A stretch of 64,000 nt of DNA from Girardinichthys multiradiatus (Eukaryota; Chordata; Actinopteri; Cyprinodontiformes; Goodeidae). This document shows, piece after piece, positions 52,174 through 63,296 of the stretch. The DNA lies in NCBI RefSeq assembly GCF_021462225.1, contig NC_061808.1, positions 19,381,119-19,445,118 of the forward strand. Direction: 5' to 3'. The stretch's first letter is position 1. Each line of letters opens with the position of its first letter. The notes under the pieces are model-generated. The model had not been told where the DNA came from. It was given only the letters and a program-made list of their open reading frames with translations, and did no database searches. A program made the translations under genes and the position numbers.

Positions 52174-52830
52174 CAGTACAGACCAAAAATTTGGACACAC
52201 CTTCTCATTCAAAGAGTTTTCTTTATTTTCATGACTATGAATATTGTAGCTTCACACTGAAGGCATCAAAACTGTGAATTAACACATGTGGAATTATATA
52301 CTGAACAAAAAAGTGTGAAACAACTGAAAATATGTCTTATATTCTAGGTTCTTTAAAGTAGCCACCATTTGCTTTGATTACTGCTCCGCACACTCTTGGC
52401 ATTCTGTCGATGAGCTTCAAGAGGTTGTCACCTGAAATGGTTTTCACTTCACAGGTGTGCCCCGTCAGGTTTAATAAGTGGGATTTCAAGCCTTATAAAT
52501 GGGGTTGGGACCATCAGTTGGGTTGTGCAGGAGGAGGATACAGTACACAGCTGATAGCCCTACTGAATAGACTGTTAGAATTTGTATTATGGCAAGAAAA
52601 AAGCAGCTAAGTAAAGAAAAACGAGTGGGAATCATTACTTTAAGAAATGAAGGTCAGTCAGTCCGAACAATTGGAAAAACTTTGAAAGTTGTTTCACACT
52701 TTTTTGTTCAGTATATAATTCCACATGTGTTAATTCATAGTTTTGATGCCTTCAGTGTGAAGCTACAATATTCATAGTCAATAAAGACAACTCATTGAAT
52801 GAGGTGTGTCCAAACGTTTGGTGTGTACTG
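52174..52830 (+). mobile_element. Short Tc1 deletion derivative with transposase N-terminus
   Basis: Inverted repeats of about 140-148 bp (52174-52321 and 52691-52830) start CAGTACAGACCAAAAATTTG and CAGTACACACCAAACG, flanked by TA. Between them is the beginning of a transposase gene from 52589 (MARKKQLSKEKRVGIITL, a helix-turn-helix DNA-binding start). After about 34 codons it runs straight into the right repeat. The catalytic part is deleted. Confidence 0.88.
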
Positions 52831-53589
52831 TATATAAATAAGAATTATTTCAGATAAAATATAATGCATGAGTGAGTTGATGTCACAGGTGTGAACTTAG
52901 TTTTGAATGTTTAAGTGATTAAATTTGTACATGAATTAATTCATATTAAACATCAGTGAGCCATGGTGACCCATGGCTCTTGTGCCAGTTTACCAATCTT
53001 CCTTCCTTGGACCCTTTTTTGATAGAAACTGACCATTGTAGACCAGGAACACCTCACAGGAGCTGCAGTTTCAGATATGCTCTGAAACAATTGTCCAGCG
53101 ATCATGGTTTGACCTTTTGTCCAATATTAAGTCAAATCCTTTAGCTTCACCATTTGTTCTGCTTCTTATTAAAACATATTCAGATTTGTTCCAGTTCAGT
53201 AATATAGGTAAGTTTAATATTATCCAATACTTACTCTGTCCAAATACTTTTAACATGTTAGATTTTAAAGTTTGTTTCATACATGACAATTTCTATACAG
53301 CACAAATTTTTCTTTAAATTCCTATGCAAATAACCACCTGAAGCAAACATGAAAGAAAGGGTGGATATATTAGCATTTACAAAAACCGGTTGGGATATTT
53401 CGCATATCCACAGCACTAAAAGAAAAATACATTTCTAATCTCAGTCACATTGCTACTAAAGTTTCATATACATTCGGCTTCACAATAAAACATAGCAGTT
53501 GCTTTCAAAACAGCCTCCGTTCATTAAAAATGTTCTGATGTAAAACGTTTTTTTTAAATATCCAAGATTTGTTCTTTACTGTAATTACA

Positions 53590-53940
53590 GAATCACACGA
53601 CATGATATAATAGAGCTTGAAATAGATGATAACCTCCAATTATCTCACATTTCATGCTATATTCCATTGTCCGATTTGACATGGTGCCATGGCGACAGCT
53701 ATTGTAATTGGTCTGGTGTTTTGTGAATCACCTCATGCCGTCTTTGCTCTTTGGGCCTGATTATAAACCGATAATAAAATCTCACTGCTGCCTGATGGAG
53801 AGACTGAGTTGTCTGTGCCGACTTGTACTGCCTCGTCTCGGCTTTGTCATCCATCTCCCTCAATCCACTTAGTCAGCTGGTCACAGCTGTCATCCACCTG
53901 GCTGTGACCTTATTGCTCAAGTCTAAACATAATGATGAGA
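53590..53940. promoter_or_regulatory. Possible conserved regulatory element
   Basis: A stretch of balanced composition in the AT-rich intron, without repeat features. It holds GGTGCCATGGCGAC (about 53680-53693), close to an RFX X-box palindrome, and two copies of CAGCTGTCATCCACCTGGCTG-type E-box wording near 53885-53905. It lies 0.4-0.8 kb upstream of the second leader exon of the RNF19-type gene. Function is a guess. Confidence 0.25.
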
Positions 53941-54361
53941 AGACAATGGTGCAAAGATCCCAACAGCAGGTGGTTTTGCATTAATTGCATTGCATATAAA
54001 TAAATATCAGAGTTTTCTGTTTTCTATCATGGTCCCACATGTGCTGATTATGTGTCAACATGTCCACAAAAGAAATTAAATGCACTTTTTTGACACTTAA
54101 AGTGTGTTCAGTTTCTGATGAGCAACTCTGGTTATTCTTGCACTGTCTCTGCCATCTCATTAAAGGGGCTTTTAAACCATAGAATTGATGTGACAGAACA
54201 TTGTAAACTGTAACCTTTCAAAAACCTTGTTATACCTTAAAATTAGTAACAGGCTTATGTTGGCCTTTAATCATAAATTAACTCATAGTGGCACTGAAAT
54301 GTGATGTGCTGTGCATGTAATGCTCACACTCAACAGTTTTTATTGTACTTTTTTTCTGCAG

Positions 54362-54722
54362 GAAAAAGGACTTTGAGACCTCAGCTCAAGGTGGTAGAAA
54401 GCGGAGAACTAATTTTAACCATTCGAACTTCAGTTAAGGAGCAAGCAGAGGAGGACAAGTAAACCGCATGATCAGCCCTCTGAAACAGCACCAAATTAGC
54501 GATGTTCCCCTCAGGCAGGGATTACCTCCTCTTCAACGTCTCCCTCTCCATTTCTCCCACTCTTCTTTACACATATAGCAAAATAGCTGTCCAGCTCCAA
54601 GACTCTGATCCGTGAGAGCTCTCACTGCGCTCATCCGCCCACACACAGATCAAACAAAGACACAGTACAGCTTTTCATCCCTCTCATGGTCGTTGGCCTG
54701 TTCTCCTCAGCTGCTGCTGATC
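54362..54722 (+). other. Second leader exon of the RNF19-type gene, with a uORF
   Basis: The acceptor TTTTTTTCTGCAG ends at 54361 and the sequence continues to the start codon at 54723. It contains a 36-codon uORF at 54468-54578 (MISPLKQHQISDV start). An ATG at 54612 is in frame with the main coding region and would add 37 residues, but they look like translated UTR (MRALTALIRPHTDQ). Confidence 0.55.
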
Positions 54723-57700
54723 ATGAAGAGGCCCAAGCAACAGACGGGGCCTCTGAGCTTCCTTAGCTTCTTCAGCCGAAAGCCCAAATCAGAGCCGAAG
54801 CCTGAGAGGCCTGTTGAGTCCTGGCCAAAAGAAGAGATGCCTATAACTCTTACTCCGAGCGAACATCCAGAGCAGGTGAGAGTGGGGCATCTAACATTCT
54901 TCGTCTGGTTTGGTGGGACTTTCAACAAACTCGATTTTGAAATGTTTTGCTTGAAAAGTTCATAATGAAAAAACTTCGAGTGGTCCCTCTTTCTTTAAGA
55001 TTTGGTTCTACAGAGAATTTCTTGGAATATTTTGATGGGGTCTGGACCAATATTAATTCAAACTTTATTCAAGCTTTTTTGGACTGCTTTTTTACTCACA
55101 TATGAGCCAGGAATGTATTTTTGCTCTTTGTTCACTGCATATTAAATATTCTTCTGTGTCTTTTGAACCCACAGAAGTGTATAAATTGTACAGTGTCTTG
55201 CAAAACTATTTGTACCTCTTGAACCTTTTAGCATTTTGTCATATTGCAGCCACAAACATCAGTGTATACAGGTCCTTCTCAAAATATTAGCATATTGTGA
55301 TAAAGTTCATTATTTTCCATAATGTCATGATGAAAATTCAACATTCATATATTTTAGATTCATTGCACTGAAATATTTCAGGTCTTTTATTGTCTTAATA
55401 CGGATGATTTTGGCATACAGCTCATGAAAACCCAAAATTCCTATCTCACAAAATTAGCATATCATTAAAAGGGTCTCTAAACGAGCTATGAACCTAATCA
55501 TCTGAATCAACGAGTTAACTCTAAACACCTGCAAAAGATTCCTGAGGCCTTTAAAACTCCCAGCCTGGTTCATCACTCAAAACCCCAATCATGGGTAAGA
55601 CTGCCAACCTGACTGCTGTCCAGAAGGCCACTATTGACACCCTCAAGCAAGAGGGTAAGACACAGAAAGAAATTTCTGAACGAATAGGCTGTTCCCAGAG
55701 TGCTGTATCAAGGCACCTCAGTGGGAAGGAAAAGGTGTGGCAGAAAACGCTGCACAACGAGAAGAGGTGACCGGACCCTGAGGAAGATTGTGGAGAAGGG
55801 CCGATTCCAGACCTTGGGGGACCTTTGGAAGCAGTGGACTGAGTCTGGAGTAGAAACATCCAGAGCCACCGTGCACAGGCATGTGCAGGAAATGGGCTAC
55901 AGGTGCCGCATTCCCCAGGTCAAGCCACTTTTGAACCAGAAACAGCAGCAGAAGCGCCTGACCTGGGCTACAGAGAAGCAGCACTGGACTGCTGCTCAGT
56001 GGTCCAAAGTACTTTTTTCGGATGAAAGCAAATTCTGCATGTCATTCGGAAATCAAGGTGCCAGAGTCTGGAGGAAAACTGGGGAGAAGGAAATGCCAAA
56101 ATGCCAGAAGTCCAGTGTCAAGTACCCACAGTCAGTGATGGTCTGGGGTGCCGTGCCAGCTGCTGGTGTTGGTCCACTGTGTTTTATCAAGGGCAGGGTC
56201 AATGCAGCTAGCTATCAGGAGATTTTGGAGCACTTCATGCTTCCATCTGCTGAAAAGCTTTATGGAGATGAAGATTTCATTTTTCAGCATGACCTGGCAC
56301 CTGCTCACAGTGCCAAAACCACTGGTAAATGGTTTACTCACCATGGTATCACTGTGCTCAATTGGCCTGCCAACTCTCCTGACCTGAACCCCATAGAGAA
56401 TCTGTGGGATATTGTGAAGAGAACGTTGAGAGACTCAAAACCCAACACTCTGGATGAGCTAAAGGCCGCTATCGAAGCATCCTGGGCCTCCATAAGACCT
56501 CAGCAGTGCCACAGGCTGATTGCCTCCATGCCACGCCGCATTGAAGCAGTCATTTCTGCAAAAGGATTCCCGACCAAGTATTGAGTGCATAACTGTACAT
56601 GATTATTTGAAGGTTGACGTTTTTTGTATTAAAAACACTTTTCTTTTATTGGTCGGATGAAATATGCTAATTGTGTGAGATAGGAATTTTGGGTTTTCAT
56701 GAGCTGTATGCCACAATCATCCGTATTAAGACAATAAAAGACCTGAAATATTTCAGTTAGTGTGCAATGAATCTAAAATATATGAATGTTAAATTTTCAT
56801 CATGACATTATGGAAAATAATGAACTTTATCACAATATGCTAATATTTTGAGAAGGACCTGTATAATTCTGACAATAAGTAATAGACCAACACAAAGCAG
56901 TGCATAATTTTTCATAGGTTTAAAAAATGTTATACAAATAAAAATCGGAAAAGTTTGGCATGCAGTTCTATTCAGCTTTCTTTTACTATTACCCAAAATA
57001 AAAATCAGTACAACTAGCTTCTTCAGAAATCAAACAATTAGAAACAGACTCCACCAGTGTGTGAAATAATCTCATTATAGAAATGGCACAATCTGAAAAC
57101 TAAAAGAATATTGTGGCGCAAACCCACAAAGGCATGGCTGCCTACCTTAACTGACAGGCTTGGCAGAGCATTAATCAGAAAAGCAGCCAAGATCTCAGGC
57201 AGAAGACCTTTATGGATCAGTAGCAAGAAGAAAACAATTATTGAAAGAAAGATATAAGACGTCCTGTTTGTAGCAGCCATGTACAGGACATAAGAAACCT
57301 GTAGAACAAGGTGATCTGGTCAAATGAGATGTTTTGTGAAGTGGTAAAGTGAGACGGCACCTTCAAACACACCGTCCTCATGGAGAAACACAGTGGTGGC
57401 AGCATTATGGTGTGGGCATGCTCTTTTTCAGCAGGGGCAGGGAAACTGGTCAGAGGTGATGGGAAGATGGATGGACAAAACATTAATATATTACAATGGT
57501 CTGGTCAAAGTCAAGTCCTAAAAGCGAATAAAATCTGTGCCAAGATTTAAAAATTGCTGTTCAAAGGTGGTCTCCATCCAGTATGGCTGAGCTTTAGTTA
57601 TTTTGTACAGAAGAATGAGTAGAAATTTTAATCTCTAGATTCAAATAAGCTAGTAGAGACCTGCACCAAAAACGGCGGTAAGTTCAACAGAAAGTGGTTT

Positions 57701-58669
57701 CATTTAAGTATTCAATCAGGGGGCACTGAATAAACACATGCATACCTCACTTTTTAGCTTTTTAGTTGTTAAAAAATGCCCTTCCACTTCACAATTATGC
57801 TCTTCTTTGTGTTGGTTTAAGTTCAAAGGATGTGAGTAATTCTGCACAGCACTGTATATTTGTAAGGATTTCTTTGGATTTAGTATCAGGTTTATTCCAT
57901 TCTCATCCAAGTATTTCTCAAATCCATTAGGGTGTTTGTTTCAATAACTGGCCCATCAGTGACTTCATCCATTTTCTGGTATGTACCATGGATAGTGTCC
58001 AGGGGCAACTGCCAAAACAGATCCCCAGACTAGTAATTAGCTTGTAATTTCTAAAAATGATGTTGCCATGAAACCGTAAACTGAAGATACATTCAGCAAC
58101 AGTACAAACAATAAGTAGCCTGCCCTCCGAACACATGGTTAGATTTGGTAAACTAATATGCTCTGTCATTATTCTCAGGACATCAGCCTCACAGCAGTAG
58201 ATGCTGGGAAATCAGGAACTTCTGGAGCAGAGGGAGGAGAAGGTGCAACTGTGAAAGTTGCAGCAGAGGTGGGAAATACCAGAATTGTCACAGAGGGGTG
58301 TGTGGGTGGAGCAAGCAGAGGATCCACTGGCGTCCTTTCCCTCACCTCCTCAAGCCAGGAGCAGCTCCTGGATGAACACCTGGAGGAGTGTCCGCTGTGC
58401 CTGCTCAGCCAGCCACGCTGCCACTTTCCGCGCCTCAGCTCCTGTTCGCATCAGGCGTGCTCTGACTGCCTTCGCCAGTATCTGCGCATCGAGATATCAG
58501 AGAGCAGGGTGAGCATTGCGTGCCCGCAGTGCCCTGAGGCGCTGGCACCGCTGGATGTCCGTGCCATCCTGGATGACCAGGCACTACTGGAGAGATTTGA
58601 GGAGTTTCAGTTGAGGCGTTTTTTGGCTGCTGACACAGATACACGCTGGTGCCCTACACCTGACTGCAG
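54723..58669 (+). CDS. RNF19-type RBR E3 ubiquitin ligase (first two coding exons)
   Basis: Exons 54723-54875 (51 codons, phase 0) and 58179-58669 (163 codons plus AG), donors GTGAGA. The first exon is basic and Ser/Lys-rich with SFFSRKPK, like the IGSLFRRKK stretch at the start of RNF19A. The second starts with a Gly/Ala/Thr-rich linker. From about residue 122 it has the RING1 of an RBR ligase: [16 protein letters not shown], then [13 protein letters not shown] and ACPQC. It goes on to [13 protein letters not shown] and the start of the [14 protein letters not shown]19A/B are membrane-bound ligases that take ubiquitin from an E2 onto a RING2 cysteine and transfer it to substrates. IBR, RING2 and membrane segments must lie right of the window. 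The linker and RING differ from both RNF19A and RNF19B, so this may be a third fish paralogue; no symbol is given. Confidence 0.9.
55191..57854 (+). mobile_element. Older Tc1-like element that hosts Tc1 copy 2
   Basis: Ends CAGTGTCTTGCAAAAC (left, after TA 55189-55190) and GCACAGCACTG (right, before TA 57855-57856) are diverged inverted relatives. The left arm 55191-55268 and right arm 56862-57854 flank copy 2. The right arm carries decayed transposase text, such as [24 protein letters not shown] coding at 57380-57440. It lies in the intron between the two RNF19-type coding exons. Confidence 0.75.
55269..56861 (+). mobile_element. Tc1-like transposon, copy 2, one frameshift
   Basis: TA at 55267-55268 and 56862-56863; inverted repeats 55269-55462 (194 bp, with a short deletion) and 56662-56861 (200 bp). 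The transposase starts at 55591 ([12 protein letters not shown]). At about 55731 an 11-bp deletion between two GTGGGAAG direct repeats, seen by comparison with copy 1, shifts the frame after HLSGK. Downstream the frame is open to TGA near 56584, with the first catalytic Asp in FSDESKF, the second in [10 protein letters not shown] and the Glu in [12 protein letters not shown] (DD34E). It is inactive as it stands but little decayed. Orientation is opposite to copy 1 at 1943-3289. Confidence 0.95.
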
Positions 58670-60882
58670 GTGAGAGCTGAATCATCAAACCAATAATTTA
58701 ACACATTATAACTCTGTGGAAAATAAAATCGTGTGCTACTATAACATTTTCTTTTTTTAGACCTCATTGCAGTAACATGTATAAAAATGGATTTTACTGG
58801 GATCCTTAACTCACCCAGCTACAACTCCCTCTAGAAAAATCCAACTCGACAGCATGAAAAAAGCACCTGTCCACCCCTGACATCATCACATCCCTGGTTT
58901 TATGTTGTTGAAAATAAAAGAAACAGGCTGTGGCACAAAACAGTCTTAAATAAAATGATAGGACAAAAGTGCTTTCCTCAACCTTGAATGTTGCAGGATG
59001 TAATAATTATTGTGATAGTTGGATTTCTAAACAGGTCCATGTGACTGTTTTACAATAACAGCTTAATTAATTTTTTCCATATGCCAAGAACATTTCCTTA
59101 TCTTAACTCGTCTTGAACTCGGCTTGTGTGCTATTTGGAAATTAATCTTGTTCTGTCCCAAAAATTCAGAATAAATCACTTATCACCAAAATGATAAACT
59201 GGCAGCATTTGAAAGCTTAGTTAGGGGTTTTGGTTTTTCAAGCCATGCTTGGACAGGACCTTTTTTATGCAAACGTTTAACTCCAAATAGTTTGACATTA
59301 ACAAAGGAGAAAAAACTTCAACATGTAACAGACTTTTGTGTTGCATAATTACCCTTAATGCAGCTTGTCTGTATTATGAGACCATTGCAGTAGCCTGTAA
59401 ATCTCTTGTTTTCAGTTTCCAATCTTTTCACAAACAAAATCTCGTATTTTCTGCATCCATCTTCTTCTTCAACAGAAAAACGTTCCTGTAGCATGATGCT
59501 GCCATCACTGTGTTTGACCTTTGGTGGTATTGCACAGATATACTGTAGACCAAATTCAGAATTGTCAGATTAAGCCCTGATCACCATATCATTCAGGATG
59601 GTTTGATTCATTCATATTGGGTTAATTTGTGCCCAATAGGAGTGTTCTTTTTATTTGCGTGCTGAGCAATATTTTATGTAGATGTATTTATTTTTATGTC
59701 AAGGATCTGGTGGACTTCGGGCTAATGACAAAGGAGACATTGTTAAAGAGTCTGAAATCAATATGTCAGGGTTCCTGTCTTTAAAAGTCTGGAAAAGTCT
59801 AATTTGCTTTTTTCCTTTATTAAATCTACATAAGTATGGAAAAAGAAAATTGAGTGTGGAAAAATATATGAGTTAATAGACTTTTATTGTGTTATCTAAT
59901 TGATAAAAAAATGAATTTCTAAATAATAGTGTTTTTTCACTGATTTCCATTTGATTTACAATATTTACCTTTAAATTTGCACACCTCCACTTGAACTGAC
60001 TAATCAGTTTGGTTTACATGATCATATGAGATACAATTTGTTCCCCTAAATATAGTGTCTTCAGTTTTTTCTTTGTTTTAGGCTTTAGGATGCACCCACA
60101 TTATTTTGAAAAGTACAAATTAAATTAAATATATATTTTGGTAGAAAAGACAGACTTTAAAAAATATTTGAATTTCATAGGTGCTAATTTGAGAGTTTTT
60201 AAGTTTTATAAACACATTCCATGTATTAAAAATGTACACACTGTTTTATTTAAAGTAGATTTGAAAAACTTGACAAAATGAAACAAAGAAAGCAGTGGCC
60301 TGTAACACACTGCTTGATTGGAAGCCAACATCAGCATTGGTTTTTTTTTTTTCATGATTTATTGATTATTTACAAATAAAACCCAACTCTATTTTCTAAA
60401 TATGTATTAAGGTTTGTTTTAATTTGTGGAGATTGAAAAAGTATGGAATTTTGAAATGGAAAAGATGTAGGAATTTATTTGTTAAAGGAGTTTGTTATGA
60501 TTTTAATTTCCTGACATGCTGCCAAAACACAAAAAAAATGTAATGTGCAGAACGTCAGAACCTTAATCAGAAGAGAATATCCATTATTGTCACTGGCACA
60601 AGTAAATAAACTGAGAAAAAAGATATCTGGTCAGTGCATTACCAATGTCTAATTTAAGCAAAATAGAAAATGTGAAGCAGTTTTAAAAAAATATAAAATA
60701 AAAATATAAAACATAAAATAAAAACACAGTTTGAAAAAAAAAAAAAACATCTCACCCTGACACCCCTAGGAGACATAAAGCTCAGCTAAACCAGTTTTTA
60801 CTTCTGAACTGCTTTTTTTTGGAAGAGCCATGGATGTTTTTTTCCACAGAGACAGCAGATTTAACAGAACACATTACAAGCT
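58670..60882. other. Intron of the RNF19-type gene, left part
   Basis: No further RBR exon was found. A decayed Tc1 trace lies near 59385-59660 (TAGCATGATGCTGCCATCAC). Between about 59765 and 60530 the phrases TCAGGGTTCCTGTC, AGTCTGGAAAAGTC and AAAAGTATGGAATTTTG suggest a decayed hAT-like repeat. Neither can be delimited well. Confidence 0.45.
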
Positions 60883-63285
60883 CGTACTCGTACTCGTACT
60901 CGTACTCGTACTCGTCGTCTTCCGCTTATCCGGGACCAGCGCATGCTGTAGGTCTTGGCTAGAGGGGGCCAGCAGGACCACGTCATCCGCAAAAAGAAGA
61001 GACGAAATCCACTGGTCCCCAAACCAGACCCCCTCCGGCCCTTGGCTGTGTCTAGAAATCCTGTCCATAAAAGTTATGAACAGGACTGGTGACAAAGGAC
61101 AGCCCTGCCGGAGTCCAACATGCACTGGGAACAGGTCCAACTTAGTGCCGGCAATGCGGACCAAACTCCTGCTCCGCTCGTACAGGGACCGGATGGCCCC
61201 TAATAAAGGGCCCCCGATTCTATACTCCTGGAGCACCCCCCACAGGGCATCACGAGGGACACAGTCGAATGCCTTCTCCAGGTCCACAAAACACATGTGA
61301 ACCGGTTGGGCAAACTCCCATGAACCCTCGAGCACCCTGTAGAGGGTATAGAGCTGGTCCAGTGTTCCACGGCCGGGACGAAAACCACACTGCTCCTCCT
61401 GAAGCCGAGGTTTGACTATCGGTCGGACTCTCCTCTCCAATACCCTGGCGTAGGCCTTACCAGGGAGGCTGAGGAGTGTGATCCCCCTGTAGTTGGAACA
61501 CACCCTCCGATCCCCCTTCTCATGAAGGGGGACCACCACCCCAGTCTGCCAGTCCAGAGGCACTATCCCCTGCCGCCACGCAATGTTGAAGAGGCGTGTC
61601 AACCATGACAGCCCTACAACATCCAGAGGATCTGGATCTCATCCACCCCCGAAGCCTTGTCACCGCGGAGCTTTTTAACCACCTCGGTGACTTCAGCTTG
61701 GGTGATGAAAGAGTCCAACCCTGAGTCCCCAGCCTCTGTTTCCACCACGGAATGCGTGATGGCAGGATTGAGGAGATCCTCGAAGTACTCCTTCCACCGC
61801 CCGATAATGTCCTCAGTCGAGGTCAGCAATCTCCCGCCCCCACTATAAACAGTATTGGCGAAGCACTGCTTCCCCCTCCTGAGGCGCTGGACGGTTTGCC
61901 AGAATCGCTTCGAGGCCAACCGGTAGTCCTTCTCCATGGCCTCACCAAACTCCTCCCAGGCCTGAGTTTTTGCCTCTGCCACAACCCGGGCCGCAGCACG
62001 CTTGGCCTCACAGTACCCGTCAGCTGACTCAGGAGTCCCACAAGCCAACCACAGCCGATAGGACTCCTTCTTCAGCTTAACAGCATCCCTTACTGCTTGC
62101 GTCCACTACCGGGTTCTGGGATTGCCGCCGCGACAGGCACCGCAGACCTTACGGGCAGCAGCATTGACAACAGATGCGGAGAACATGGTCCACTCGGACT
62201 CTATGTCTCCAACATCCCCCGGGATCTGGTTGAAGTTCTCCCGGAGGTGGGAGTTGGATACATCCCTGGCCGAGGGCTCCGCCAGGCGTTCCCAGCAGAC
62301 CCTCACTATGCGCTTGGGTCTGCCAAGTCTGTCTGGCTTTCTCCTCCTCCAGCGGATCCAACTCACCACCAGGTGATGATCAGTGGACAGCTCAGCCCCT
62401 CTCTTCACCCGAGTGTCCAAAACATGCGGGCCGAAGGTCTGCTGATACGACAACAAAGTCGATCATCGACCTCCTGCCTAGAGTGTCCTGGTGCCAAGTG
62501 CACTGATGGACACCCTTATGTTTGAACATGGTGTTCGTTATGGACAATCCGTGACTAGCACAGAAGTCCAATAACAAAACACAACTCGGATTCATATCGG
62601 GGAGGCCATTCCTCCCGATCACGCCTCTCCAGGTGTCACTGTCGTTCCCCACGTGGGCGTTGAAGTCCCCCAGCAGAATAATGGAGTCCCCGGGAGGGGC
62701 ACTATCCAGCACCCCCGACAGGGATGCCAAGAAGGCAGGGTACTCTGCACTACCACTCGGCCCGTAGGCTGAAATGATAGTCAGAGACCTCTCCCCAACC
62801 CGAAGGCGCAGGGATATGACCCTCTCATCCACTGGGGTGAACCCCAACACGAGACGGCTGAGCTGGGGGGCAACAGGCAAACCCACACCAGCCCGCCGCC
62901 TCTCCCCGTGGGCCACTCCAGAGTAGAAGAGAGTCCAACCCCTCTCAAGGAGATGGGTTCCAGAGTCCACGCTGTGCGTGGAGGCAAGCCCGACTATTTC
63001 TAGTCGATATCTCTCGACCTCCCGCACCAGCTCAGGCTCCTTCCCCCCCAGCGAGGTGACATTCCACGTCCCTAGAGCCAGCCTAAGCATCCGGGGATCG
63101 GGCCGCTGAGGTCTCCACCTTCGTCCGCCACCCAATCCTCTTTGCACCGGTCCCTCACAGTTCCCCCTGCAGGTGGTGGGCCCACTGGGGGATGGCCTCG
63201 CGTCTCTCGTTCTGGCTTGGCCCGGCCGGGTCCCACGAGGAGCAACCCGGCCGGGCGACGTCACGTGCCTCGATATTTTGTTCTT
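60883..63285 (-). mobile_element. Non-LTR retrotransposon (LINE) with internal deletion
   Basis: The 11-bp target duplication CATTACAAGCT is at 60872-60882 and 63286-63296. The 5' end is at 63285. An AP-endonuclease (EEP) domain reads from about 63095 ([13 protein letters not shown], later [12 protein letters not shown] and [13 protein letters not shown]). After frame shifts near 62400 and 62100 and a stop near 61610 comes the reverse transcriptase (VCSNYRGITLLS, CGFRPGRGTLDQL, FVDLEKAFDCVP, GLRQGCPLSP, and the catalytic LLFADDVVLL). Shortly after the FADD box, at about LQHAL, the sequence jumps directly to the 3' end (CCCGGATAAGCGGAAGACG) and an (ACGAGT)n tail at 60883-60915, so the RT thumb and C-terminal part are deleted. 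The clade is not assigned. It lies antisense in an RNF19-type intron. Confidence 0.93.
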
Positions 63286-63296
63286 CATTACAAGCT

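Noticed and set aside
54612..54722. Upstream in-frame ATG as the start of the RNF19-type protein
   Set aside because: The added residues show no family resemblance and lie in what reads as 5' UTR; the ATG at 54723 begins a basic segment like that of RNF19 proteins. Not fully excluded.
55700..56584. A 294-codon ORF as a host gene
   Set aside because: It is the main part of a Tc1 transposase with DD34E motifs between inverted repeats and TA duplications.
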